From the NCBI RefSeq assembly GCF_016862115.1, contig NZ_BOMI01000121.1, forward strand, positions 39,851 to 103,850: a DNA stretch of 64,000 nt, read 5' to 3'. Position 1 is the first letter of the stretch, and each line of letters starts with the position of its first letter. The stretch is from Paractinoplanes deccanensis (GTDB lineage: Bacteria > Actinomycetota > Actinomycetes > Mycobacteriales > Micromonosporaceae). Below are positions 7,239 to 15,792 of this stretch, one piece after another. Under the pieces are notes generated by a model. It searched no databases, was not told the DNA's origin, and saw only the letters and a list, made by a program, of their open reading frames with translations. The position numbers and the translations under genes were made by a program.

Positions 7239-8719
7239 TCGCGCTGCGCAGTCCGGTGGGGCGGGCGCTGATCGCGGCGACCGTGCTGGCGTCGGCGGTC
7301 GGGTTCGTCGACGCGTACATGATCAATGTGGCGGTGCCCGCGATCGGGCGGGACCTGGACGCGAGCGTGAGCCAGCTGCAGTGGGTGCTGACCGGCTATC
7401 TCGTGACGGTGGCCGCGCTGCTGCTGCTGTCCGGGGCCCTCGCCGACCACTTCGGCCGGCGGCGGGTGCTGGCCGCCGGGCTGCTCGTGATGCTGGCCGC
7501 CTCGCTCGCGTGCGCCGCCGCGCCGACCGTGGAGGCGCTCATCGCGGCCCGGCTGGTGCAGGGCGCGGGCGGCGCGCTGGTCGTGCCGAGCAGCCTGGCC
7601 CTGCTCAACGGCACGCTGCGCCGGCCGGACCGGGCCCGGGGCATCGGTGTCTGGGCGGGCATCTCGACGCTCGGCACGACCCTCGGGCCGTACGGTGGGG
7701 GCTGGCTGGTCGACCACACCTCGTGGCGCTACGTCTTCCTCATCAACGTGCCGCTCATCCTCGCGGCGCTGCTGCTCCTGCGCCGCGTGCCCGATGTGGA
7801 CACCATGCGGCGGCCGCTGAGCGTGGACGTGGCCGGCGCGCTGCTCGCCGTCGTGGGGCTCGGCGGCGTCATCTACGCGCTCACGGCGGGCGCGGACAGC
7901 GGCTGGGGCAGCGGTCCGGTGGTGGTCTCCGCGGTGCTCGCGGTGGCGTGCCTGGCCGCGCTGGTGCCGGTCGAGCGGCGGCAGCGCCTGCCCATGCTGC
8001 GGCCCGGGCTCTTCCGGTCGCGGCCGTTCGATGCCATCAACGCCGCGACCGTGCTGTTCTACGGTGCCCTCGCCGCCGTGAGCTATCTGGTGATCCTCCA
8101 GTGCCAGCTGAGGCTGGGCTACAGCGCGACCCAGGCCGGGGCGGCGCTCATCCCCGAGTCGGCCGTCTTCCTCGTCGTCTCGCCGTTCGTCGGCGGCCTG
8201 GTGGCCCGGGTGGGCACCCGGTGGCCGATGGCCGGCGGCATCCTCGTCGTCGCGGCCGGTTTCGCCTGGCTCTCCGGCGCGCAACCCGGTGAGCCGTACG
8301 CGCGGGCGATCCTGCCCGGCGCCCTCCTGCTCGGTCTCGGGCTGGGGCTCGCCGTCGCCCCGCTCACGGCCGGGGTGCTCGCCGCCGTGGACGACAGCGA
8401 TCTCGGTGAGGCGTCGGCCGTCAACGACGCCGCTTCCCGGGTGGGCGGGGTCGTGCTGGTGGCGCTCGTGCCCCTGCTGCTCGGCACGCGCGGCGCCGCC
8501 GGCCTGGCCGGGCCGCTCGCCGCCAACTACCGCTTCGCGATGCTCGTCCTGGCCGGGGTGACCGCCGCGGCCGCGATTCTCACCGCCGTCTTCGTCCCGA
8601 GCCGGCGGGCCGCGCCCCGCGCGATGCCGCCCGCCCCGCGCCTTCAGGCCTGCGCCGTCGCCGTCGGCGAGCCACAGTCCTCCGCCTCCACCGTTTCCGT
8701 CCGAAAGGGACCATCATGA
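7235..8719 (+). CDS. MFS drug/H+ antiporter, DHA2 (14-helix) family
   Basis: This 494-residue major facilitator has about 14 hydrophobic helices. The DHA2 signature appears early: VDAYMINVAVPAIGRDL in helix 1, LQWVLTGYLV in helix 2 and the motif-A loop GALADHFGRRRVL. Motif C follows in GISTLGTTLGPYGGGWLV. It is probably an efflux pump driven by the proton gradient. It overlaps both neighbours by four bases (ATGA on each side), forming an MLI-like/MFS/SDR operon. A TetR or MarR regulator, usual for such pumps, is absent, and the convergent neighbours are LAL regulators. The polar C-terminal tail of about 40 residues is unusual. Confidence 0.88.
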   Translation: MIALRSPVGRALIAATVLASAVGFVDAYMINVAVPAIGRDLDASVSQLQWVLTGYLVTVAALLLLSGALADHFGRRRVLAAGLLVMLAASLACAAAPTVEALIAARLVQGAGGALVVPSSLALLNGTLRRPDRARGIGVWAGISTLGTTLGPYGGGWLVDHTSWRYVFLINVPLILAALLLLRRVPDVDTMRRPLSVDVAGALLAVVGLGGVIYALTAGADSGWGSGPVVVSAVLAVACLAALVPVERRQRLPMLRPGLFRSRPFDAINAATVLFYGALAAVSYLVILQCQLRLGYSATQAGAALIPESAVFLVVSPFVGGLVARVGTRWPMAGGILVVAAGFAWLSGAQPGEPYARAILPGALLLGLGLGLAVAPLTAGVLAAVDDSDLGEASAVNDAASRVGGVVLVALVPLLLGTRGAAGLAGPLAANYRFAMLVLAGVTAAAAILTAVFVPSRRAAPRAMPPAPRLQACAVAVGEPQSSASTVSVRKGPS

Positions 8720-9435
8720 GAACCCTCCAGGCAAGCACCGTCGTCGTCATCGGCGGCACCTCCGGCATCGGGCTGGAGACCGCCCGCCAGGCCCGCGACG
8801 CCGGCGCGTCGATCGTCGTCACGGGCCGCGACGAGGCCCGGCTCAAGGTGGTGGGCGACGAGCTGGGCGCCACCACCGCCCGGCTCGACCTCGCCGACAC
8901 CGCCGCGCTCGGCGACTTCTTCGCCTCGCTGCCCGCCCAGGTCGACCACGTGCTGCTCAGCGGTCCCGGGCCGGCCTACGCGCCGATCGCCGGCATGGAC
9001 TTCGAGGTGGCCCGCGCCCAGATCGACGAGCACCTGATCGGCGCCCTCCGGGTGGCCCGCGAGTCGGCGGCGCGGGTCCGGCCGGGCGGTTCCCTCACCC
9101 TCATCACGGGTACGGGCGCGCGGCGCCCCGGCAAGGGCCTGATCCTCGCCGCCATCGGCACCGCGGCGCTGTCGGCCATCACGGCGAACGCGGCCCTGGA
9201 GCTGGCCCCGCTGCGCGTCAACGCGGTCGCCGCCGGATTCGTCGACACCCCGCTCTCCGCCCGGCTGCTCGGCGACCAGCTCGACGCCCGCCGCGCCGAG
9301 TTGCGCGCCACGCTGCCGATCGGCAGGGTGGTCGGCCCCGCCGACGTGGCGGCGCTGATCCTCCAGCTGATGACGAACGACGCCCTCACCGGCGCGACCT
9401 ACGACATCGACGGCGGTCAGCAACTCATCCGCTGA
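8716..9435 (+). CDS. Atypical short-chain dehydrogenase-like protein (no YxxxK)
   Basis: This 239-residue protein has an intact SDR nucleotide-binding start (VIGGTSGIGLETA) and the typical C-terminal GATYDIDGGQQLI. The catalytic stretch reads SLTLITGTGARRP, then LAAIGTAALSAI where YxASKAAL is expected, so both tyrosine and lysine are missing. It could bind NAD(P)H without classical reductase chemistry, as in NmrA-like sensors, or use other residues. It is the last gene of the MLI-like/MFS operon (ATGA overlap). Its 3' end overlaps the convergent LuxR gene by 11 bases. Confidence 0.8.
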   Translation: MRTLQASTVVVIGGTSGIGLETARQARDAGASIVVTGRDEARLKVVGDELGATTARLDLADTAALGDFFASLPAQVDHVLLSGPGPAYAPIAGMDFEVARAQIDEHLIGALRVARESAARVRPGGSLTLITGTGARRPGKGLILAAIGTAALSAITANAALELAPLRVNAVAAGFVDTPLSARLLGDQLDARRAELRATLPIGRVVGPADVAALILQLMTNDALTGATYDIDGGQQLIR

Positions 9436-12145
9436 GCCCGCTGGGCGGGAGGACGTCGCGCAGCCGGCGCCGCGAGTCGATGCCGAGCTTGGCGAAGACC
9501 TTGCGCAGGTGCCATTCGACGGTGCGGGGGCTGAGGAACAGTCGCTCGCCGACCTCGGGGTTGGAGTAGCCGTCCCGCACGAGCAGGGCGATCTGCCGCT
9601 CCTGGGCGGTCAGCTCGGCGCCGGAGGCCGCGGCATCGCCCGTGCGCTTGCGGACGCTCTCGCCGGTGGCGAGCAGCTCGCGGCGGGCGCGCTCGGCGAA
9701 CGCGTCCATGCCGATCGCGACGAACATCTCGTACGCGGTGCGCAGCTCCTGGCGGGCCTCGGCGCGCCTGCGGTGGCGGCGCAGCCATTCCCCGTACAGC
9801 AGATGGGCGCGGGCCAGCTCGGTCCGCAACCTCGTGCGTCCCAGCCGGTCGATCGCCTCGCGATAGAGCCGGTCCGCCTCGTCGCCGTCGGCGAGGAGGG
9901 CCTCGTTGCGGGCCTGGAGGCCGGCCGGGAAGTCGCCGCTGAACGGGGCCGTGGTCTCGACGAGCCGGTCCAGGGCGTCGCGCGCGACCGCCTCCTCGCC
10001 GGTGCGGCTCGCCGCCTCGATCAGCTCGGGCAGGATCCAGACGGAGTGCCAGGGGTCGTACTTCTCCTCGGCCTCCCGGGCGTATCGCACGGCCTCCGGA
10101 TAGCGGGCCAATCCGTTGTGGAGGATCGCCGCCGACCAGCGGGCGGCGGTCAGGCCGGTGCCGACGCCGGACGCCGCCGAGGCCCGCAGGGTCTGCTCGA
10201 CCAGCGCGGTCGTCTCCGCCTCGCGGCCCTGCAAGGCGCGCAGCCGCATGATGATGTACGGCGGGGGAGCGGTGCGGCGGGTCGCCTCCGAGATGGTCCG
10301 GCCCTCCTCGAAGGTGGCGGCCGCAGCCTCGAAATCGCCCGCCCACAGCAGGGCGTGCCCGAGCGCGATCAGGTTCTCCGGCAGGCTCTGCAGCGCCCCG
10401 GCCTCCCGCACGAGCCGCACCTGACGCGCGGCCATCGTCCCCAGCCCTTCCATGTCCCAGATGCCGACGAACGCGGCGGTCGAGACGCGTCCCCAGCCGA
10501 CCACCTCGGCCAGGGGCATGTCGAGGATGGCCGCGGCGGCCTCGGCCAGCAGCCCCGCCGCGGCGGCGCGGCCGTCGGTGACCATCAGGGACACCGCGTC
10601 GACGATGAGCTCGAGCGGCTCCGTGCCGCCGGGCGGCAGGGTGTCGCGGATGGCGCGCGACACCATCGCGAGGACGTCCCGGTCGGCGTGCAGGTTCGCC
10701 ATCGCCCACGCGTGCAGGAACGTCTGCCGCGCCAGGCGTGGGTCGGCCTTGGCGAACTGGCCGGCCGCCGCCAGCAGCAGCGGGATCGCGGCGGCGGGCC
10801 CGCCGGCGGAGGCGTAGGTGAGCTGCGCGTCCAGGACGCCGGCGCGGCCGCCCTGCACCGCGTCGAGCGGCCGGGCGCGCAGGGCGCTCACGAGCCGGCG
10901 CGCGTCCTCGAACTCGCCGGCCCGCAGGCTCGCCTCGGCGGCGGCGAGCATCCGGTCCGACCGGCGGGGCGTCTCGGCGGTGAGGGCGACCGCGCGCTGG
11001 AGGAACGCGGCCGCCGCGGCCACGCCGCCGCGCGCCTGGGCCCGGCCGGCCGACCGTTCGAGCTCGGCGGCGACCTCCTCGTCCGGCCCGGTGGCGGCCG
11101 CCGCAAGGTGCCACGCCCGCCTGTCCGGGGCGGTCTCGCGGTCGGTGACCTCGGCGAGCGCGAGGTGAACGGCCCGCCGGTCGGCGGGGGTGGCGCTGCG
11201 GTAGACGGCCGACCGCACCAGCGGATGCCGGAAGGTGACCCGGTGGTCGATGGTCAGCAGCCCGTCGGCGCCCCCGGTGGTGAGCGGGACGCCGAGCCGG
11301 GCGGCCGCGCGGCGTACCAGATCGGGGTCACCGACCGGCTCGGCGGCCGCCACCAGCAGCAGCAGCCGAGCCGGTGCGGGCAGCTCCCGCACGCGGCCGA
11401 GGAAGCTCTCCTCGATCTGCCCGGGCAGGGTGTCGGCGGTGAGCAGGCCCAGGCCGCCGGCCATCCGGGTGGCGGTCAGCCCGCGGGGCAGCTCGATGAG
11501 CGCCAGCGGGTTGCCGTGCGTCTCGGCGATGATCCGGTCGCGGATGCCGCGGTCGAGCGGCGCGTGCGTCACCGAGCCGAGCAGGGCATGCGCGTCCGCG
11601 TCGCGCAGGCCGGCGACCTCGAGCTCGGGCAGTCCGCGCAGCTCCGGCCCGGGCACCCGGGCGGCGAAGAGCAGGACGATGGACTCGGCGAGCAGCCGCC
11701 GCGCGACGAAGCCGAGCACCTGCGCCGAGGCACGGTCGAGCCATTGGGCGTCGTCGACCACGCACAGCATCGGGCCGTGCTCCGAGGCGTCCGACAGCAG
11801 GTCGAGCACGGCCAGGCCGACCAGGAACGGGTCGGGGGCGGCGCCCTCGCGCATGCGGAACACGATCTCGAGCGCCTCGCGCCGGGGCACGGGCAGGCCG
11901 GCCATGCGGTCGAGGAGGGGCAGCACGAGCTGGTGCAGGGCCGCGAACGCGAGCTCCATCTCGGACTCGATGCCGACGGTGCGCAGGATCCGGAGGCCGG
12001 TGGCGGCCGTCTCCGCGTACTGGATCAGGGCGGTCTTGCCTATCCCGGCGGCGCCACGCAGCACGAGGACACGACTCTCCCCGCCGCGGGCGGCTTCCAG
12101 AAGGTCGTCGAGAGCGGCGCGCTCGGTGAGCCGGTCGATGATCAA
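9425..12145 (-). CDS. LAL-family LuxR regulator with AAA ATPase (copy 1)
   Basis: This 906-residue large ATP-binding LuxR regulator (MalT/LAL class) has Walker A GAAGIGKTAL near residue 35 and Walker B LCVVDDAQWLD near residue 130. A long helical TPR-like middle follows. The C-terminal LuxR helix-turn-helix is ELTAQERQIALLVRDGYSN... LFLSPRTVEWHLRKVFAKLG. Such proteins bind an inducer in the helical region and activate promoters in an ATP-dependent way; the target here is unknown. The start is a TTG at 12145 that overlaps the upstream paralogue's stop (TTGA). It is clearly paralogous to the next gene. Confidence 0.9.
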   Translation of the reverse strand: MIIDRLTERAALDDLLEAARGGESRVLVLRGAAGIGKTALIQYAETAATGLRILRTVGIESEMELAFAALHQLVLPLLDRMAGLPVPRREALEIVFRMREGAAPDPFLVGLAVLDLLSDASEHGPMLCVVDDAQWLDRASAQVLGFVARRLLAESIVLLFAARVPGPELRGLPELEVAGLRDADAHALLGSVTHAPLDRGIRDRIIAETHGNPLALIELPRGLTATRMAGGLGLLTADTLPGQIEESFLGRVRELPAPARLLLLVAAAEPVGDPDLVRRAAARLGVPLTTGGADGLLTIDHRVTFRHPLVRSAVYRSATPADRRAVHLALAEVTDRETAPDRRAWHLAAAATGPDEEVAAELERSAGRAQARGGVAAAAAFLQRAVALTAETPRRSDRMLAAAEASLRAGEFEDARRLVSALRARPLDAVQGGRAGVLDAQLTYASAGGPAAAIPLLLAAAGQFAKADPRLARQTFLHAWAMANLHADRDVLAMVSRAIRDTLPPGGTEPLELIVDAVSLMVTDGRAAAAGLLAEAAAAILDMPLAEVVGWGRVSTAAFVGIWDMEGLGTMAARQVRLVREAGALQSLPENLIALGHALLWAGDFEAAAATFEEGRTISEATRRTAPPPYIIMRLRALQGREAETTALVEQTLRASAASGVGTGLTAARWSAAILHNGLARYPEAVRYAREAEEKYDPWHSVWILPELIEAASRTGEEAVARDALDRLVETTAPFSGDFPAGLQARNEALLADGDEADRLYREAIDRLGRTRLRTELARAHLLYGEWLRRHRRRAEARQELRTAYEMFVAIGMDAFAERARRELLATGESVRKRTGDAAASGAELTAQERQIALLVRDGYSNPEVGERLFLSPRTVEWHLRKVFAKLGIDSRRRLRDVLPPSGLSG

Positions 12146-14880
12146 TGCGAGGATCCGATCTCGGTGAGGGGCAGGACATCACGCAGCCGGCGGCGCGAGG
12201 TCACGCCGAGCTTGGCGTAGACCTTGCGCAGGTGCCATTCGACGGTGCGGGGCGAGAGGAAGAGCCGGGCGCCGATCTCGGGATTGGAGAAGCCGTCGCG
12301 GACGAGCACCGCGATCTGCCTCTCCTGCTCGGTCAGCTGGTCGCCCACGGGTAGCTCGCTGCGCTGCCGGCGGACGGTCGTGCCGGCGTCGAGCAGCTCG
12401 CGGCGGGCACGCTCGGCGAACGCCTCCATGCCGATCGACACGAACATCTCGTACGCCGTCGTGAGGTGGTCACGGGCGTCGGCGGCGCGGCCCTCGCGGC
12501 GCAGCCACTCGCCGTACAGCAGATGGGCGCGCGCCAGCTCGGGGCGCAGCGGGGTGCGGCCGAGCCGGTCGATCGCCTCGCGGAACAGCCCGTCCCCGCC
12601 GTCCAGCAACGCCCGCGACCGGGCCAGCACGCCCCGCGCCCAGTCGGTGTCGCAGGGCTCCGCGGCCTCCGCCAGACGGTCCAGGGCCTCGCGGGCCGTC
12701 CCCTCGTCGCCCAGGCGGGCCGCCGCCTCGACGAGCTCGGGCAGGGCCCAGACCGACACCCACAGCTCGGCGATCTCGGTGCTCGCGCGGGCCGCCGCCA
12801 TGGCACGCGCGTAGTCGCCGAGGCCGTTGTGCAGCACGGCGGCGGCCCACTGCGCCACGGTGACACCCATCAGCTGGCCGCTCGCCCCGGCCTCGCGGAC
12901 CGTCACGGCGATCAGCTGGGTGGCCTCCTCGGCGCGTCCCCGCAGGGCGGCCATTCGCAGGCGTACGTACGGCGCGATGGGCACGCCGGTCGCGGCGGCC
13001 ACGTTGTCCGCCTCGGCCGCGATCGTCGCGGACGCCGCGAGGTCACCCGTCCACGTGGTGGCGGTGCCGAGCGACGCGAGGCAGAACGGCAACTCGGTCA
13101 GCGCGCCCGCGGCCCGGATCACGTCGGCGGAGCGCCGGTAGATCGCGCGCATGGCCCGGTCGTCCCAGACCGCCGAGCTGACGCCGTTGGCCACCCAGCC
13201 CCACTTGAGGACGTCGGCGGCGGGCAGCTCCATCAGCCCCGGCACGGCCCGCCGCAGCACCGGCACGGCCACCTCGCGGCCGTCCGTCACGAGCAGCGCG
13301 CAGCCCTGAAGGACCAGGTCGAGCACGTGTGGCTCGCCCGCCCGGGGCGGCAGCGCCTTGATCGCCTTCGAGATCGCCAGGAGGCTGTCCGCGTCGGCGG
13401 CGAGCAGGGCCGTCGCCCCCCACGCCACCAGGTAGGTCTCGCGGGCAAGCTCCATGTCGAACGGTTCGAGCCGGCGCGCGGCGGTCAGCAGCAGCGGCGG
13501 CGCCTCCTGGTTGAGACCCGCGGCGAACGCGATCCGGGCGCGGACGAGGTGGGCCCCGACCCGCTGGAACTCGGTGCGCGCCTCCCGCTCGGCGATGTCC
13601 GCGTAGCGGCGGGCGCCCTCCAGGTCGCCGGCGAGCAGGGTGGCGCCGGCGGCCGTCACGGCGCGGTCGGCGCGCAGGGCGACGTCGGTGGTGAGCGCGA
13701 CCGACCGTTGGAGGAAGGCGGCGGCCGCGGCCAGGCCGCCACGCGACTGCGCCCGCTCGGCGGAGCGCTCGAGCTCGGCGGCGACCGTGTCGTCCGGGCC
13801 GGCGGCGGCCGCCGCGAGATGCCAGGCACGGCGGTCGGGATCGGCAGCGGCGTCGGTCACCTCGGCAAGGGCCAGGTGTACGGTGCGGCGCTCGGCGGCC
13901 TCCGCGGCGTGGTAGACGGCCGACCGCACGAGCGGATGGCGGAAGGTCACCCGTTCCTCGATCGCCAGCAGCCCGTCGGTGCCGTCCGTCGCGGCGGGCA
14001 GGCCGAGCCGGTCGGCGGCGCGCCACAGCAGCAGGGGATCGCCGACCGGCTCGGCAGCGGCGATCAGCAGCAGCGACCGGGACTGCGCGCTCAGCCCGGC
14101 GACCCGGGACAGGAAACTCTCCTCGATCTTGCGGGGCAGGTCGTCCGGGTCGAGCAGGCCGAGCCCGCCGGCCATCTGGGTGCGGGTCAGGCCGCGGGGC
14201 AGCTCCAGCAGCGCGAGCGGGTTGCCGCGGGTCTCGGCCACGATCCGGTCGCGGATGTGCCGGTCGAGCGCGGAATGGGTGACGGTGTCGAGCAGCGCGT
14301 GCGAGTCGGCGTCGCGCAGGCCCGCCACCTCCAGGTCGGGCAGCCCGAGCAGGGCGGGCCCGCGCCGCCGCGTGCCGAAGACGAGAGCCACCGACTCGGC
14401 CAGCAACCGCCGGGCGACGAAGCCGAGAACCTGGGCGGACGCCTGGTCCATCCACTGGGCGTCGTCGAGCAGGCAGAGCAGCGGCAGCGCCTCGTCGGAC
14501 ACCAGGCTGAGCACGGCCAGCCCGACGAGGAACCGCTCCGGCGGCGTGCCGGCCCGCAGCCCGAAGACGGTCTCGAGCGCCTCGCGCTGCATCGGCGGCA
14601 GGCGGGGCAGTCGGTCCAGCAGCGGCCCGCAGAGCTGATGCAGCGTCGCGTACGGCAACTCCATCTCGGACTCCACGCCGACCGCCCGCAGCACGCGCAG
14701 GCCGCTCGCGGCACCCTCGAGGTGATGCAGGAGAGCGGTCTTACCGACACCGGGCGCGCCGTGCACGACGAGGACCCGGCTCTCACCCGCCCGGACGGCG
14801 GCGATCAGCCCGTCGAGCGCAGCACACTCGGCCCGCCGCCCGACGAGCAGCCCGCCGCTGTCGTACTGCTTCTGCCGCAC
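12142..14880 (-). CDS. LAL-family LuxR regulator with AAA ATPase (copy 2)
   Basis: This protein of about 912 residues has the same architecture as its downstream neighbour: Walker A GAPGVGKTALL, Walker B LLCLLDDAQWMD, a helical repeat region, and the C-terminal HTH QLTEQERQIAVLVRDGFSN... LFLSPRTVEWHLRKVYAKLG. Long stretches match the paralogue nearly residue for residue, for example LFLSPRTVEWHLRKV and the PLVRSAVY segment, so a tandem duplication is likely. The start is uncertain. A GTG at 14880 sits just 3 bases after GGGGGAG, while a TTG at 14910 would add 10 residues. Co-transcription with copy 1 is indicated by the TTGA overlap. Confidence 0.88.
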   Translation of the reverse strand: MRQKQYDSGGLLVGRRAECAALDGLIAAVRAGESRVLVVHGAPGVGKTALLHHLEGAASGLRVLRAVGVESEMELPYATLHQLCGPLLDRLPRLPPMQREALETVFGLRAGTPPERFLVGLAVLSLVSDEALPLLCLLDDAQWMDQASAQVLGFVARRLLAESVALVFGTRRRGPALLGLPDLEVAGLRDADSHALLDTVTHSALDRHIRDRIVAETRGNPLALLELPRGLTRTQMAGGLGLLDPDDLPRKIEESFLSRVAGLSAQSRSLLLIAAAEPVGDPLLLWRAADRLGLPAATDGTDGLLAIEERVTFRHPLVRSAVYHAAEAAERRTVHLALAEVTDAAADPDRRAWHLAAAAAGPDDTVAAELERSAERAQSRGGLAAAAAFLQRSVALTTDVALRADRAVTAAGATLLAGDLEGARRYADIAEREARTEFQRVGAHLVRARIAFAAGLNQEAPPLLLTAARRLEPFDMELARETYLVAWGATALLAADADSLLAISKAIKALPPRAGEPHVLDLVLQGCALLVTDGREVAVPVLRRAVPGLMELPAADVLKWGWVANGVSSAVWDDRAMRAIYRRSADVIRAAGALTELPFCLASLGTATTWTGDLAASATIAAEADNVAAATGVPIAPYVRLRMAALRGRAEEATQLIAVTVREAGASGQLMGVTVAQWAAAVLHNGLGDYARAMAAARASTEIAELWVSVWALPELVEAAARLGDEGTAREALDRLAEAAEPCDTDWARGVLARSRALLDGGDGLFREAIDRLGRTPLRPELARAHLLYGEWLRREGRAADARDHLTTAYEMFVSIGMEAFAERARRELLDAGTTVRRQRSELPVGDQLTEQERQIAVLVRDGFSNPEIGARLFLSPRTVEWHLRKVYAKLGVTSRRRLRDVLPLTEIGSSH

Positions 14881-15074
14881 ACGCTCCCCCCGGGCTGTGA
14901 GCAGGCCCAACGCGATGACACGTCAGTCTTGACCACACGCCGAGCGGCAGCCTATGACCTGCGTCACGGTTTCAAGCGGGAAGGTTTGAACGCGGCGGGA
15001 CAGGCGCCGCAGACAGCGGGCTGAGGGAATGTCGCGCCGACGGGGCGCATAGACGAGGGAGCCGCACACGCCGA

Positions 15075-15701
15075 TCATTGGGCGACGGCTGTATCGATTT
15101 CCTGGCACAAATCGTCGATCCTTCTGGCGAACAGGTACTCCAGGCTACCGGGCGATAGCGTGCTTCTTCCGTCCGCCGCGGCCTCCCAATACGCTCGAAA
15201 GATCGGGCTTCGGAGCAGGTAGCGCATATGGCTGATCACCTCCTCGTCGGTTGCCTTGGCGAGGTGCAGGGAAGTCAGCTGGAATTGGTAGATGATGTTC
15301 GCGTACAGGAATTGGCGGTTCTCTTCGTCAGATATCCCGGCGCGGAATTCCGGCCATACTTTGGAGAGTTGTGAGTCCTCGATGCCCAATCTCAGGATCT
15401 CGAGGTGCAGCATGCTGAAGCTGGCCGCGGACGTGCGCTGCATCTCCCGCTGCTGGATGCGGGTGCCGAGCACCACGACGATCAGAGCAAGGCTGCTGAT
15501 CATGGCGCCGAGGACGCCGAACGTCTGCCCGACGTTGCTCCAGCGGCTCCAATCCTCCGTTGCTCCCTGCTTGCTCAGAACGGCCGCCGCGCCCACACCG
15601 ACGATCAATGTCAGCAACGAGGTCACCAGTGTGCCGACAAGCCAGTAGGAGAATCGGGCCAGGGAACGGTTCAGGTGAAATGGTCTTGCAGGCGTCCTCA
15701 C
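15075..15701 (-). CDS. DUF6082-like membrane protein
   Basis: This 208-residue protein has two transmembrane helices near the N-terminus (SYWLVGTLVTSLLTLIVGVG and VLGAMISSLALIVVVLGTRI). A mainly helical cytoplasmic region contains HMRYLLRSPIFRAYW, reminiscent of the DUF6082 family common in streptomycetes and relatives. Function is unknown. The GTG at 15701 was chosen because GGAGG lies eight bases upstream; a GTG at 15710 would abut that Shine-Dalgarno. Base composition is slightly lower in GC than the neighbours and several codons end in A/T, which could indicate a more recent arrival. Confidence 0.75.
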   Translation of the reverse strand: MRTPARPFHLNRSLARFSYWLVGTLVTSLLTLIVGVGAAAVLSKQGATEDWSRWSNVGQTFGVLGAMISSLALIVVVLGTRIQQREMQRTSAASFSMLHLEILRLGIEDSQLSKVWPEFRAGISDEENRQFLYANIIYQFQLTSLHLAKATDEEVISHMRYLLRSPIFRAYWEAAADGRSTLSPGSLEYLFARRIDDLCQEIDTAVAQ

Positions 15702-15792
15702 TGCGAGCACCTCCGGGCTGAGTGTCCGTCGAGGAGGGGCGGAGCCCCGTCCTCACCCGTATGGTGCGGTATGGAAGCTCGCAAGAACATTT

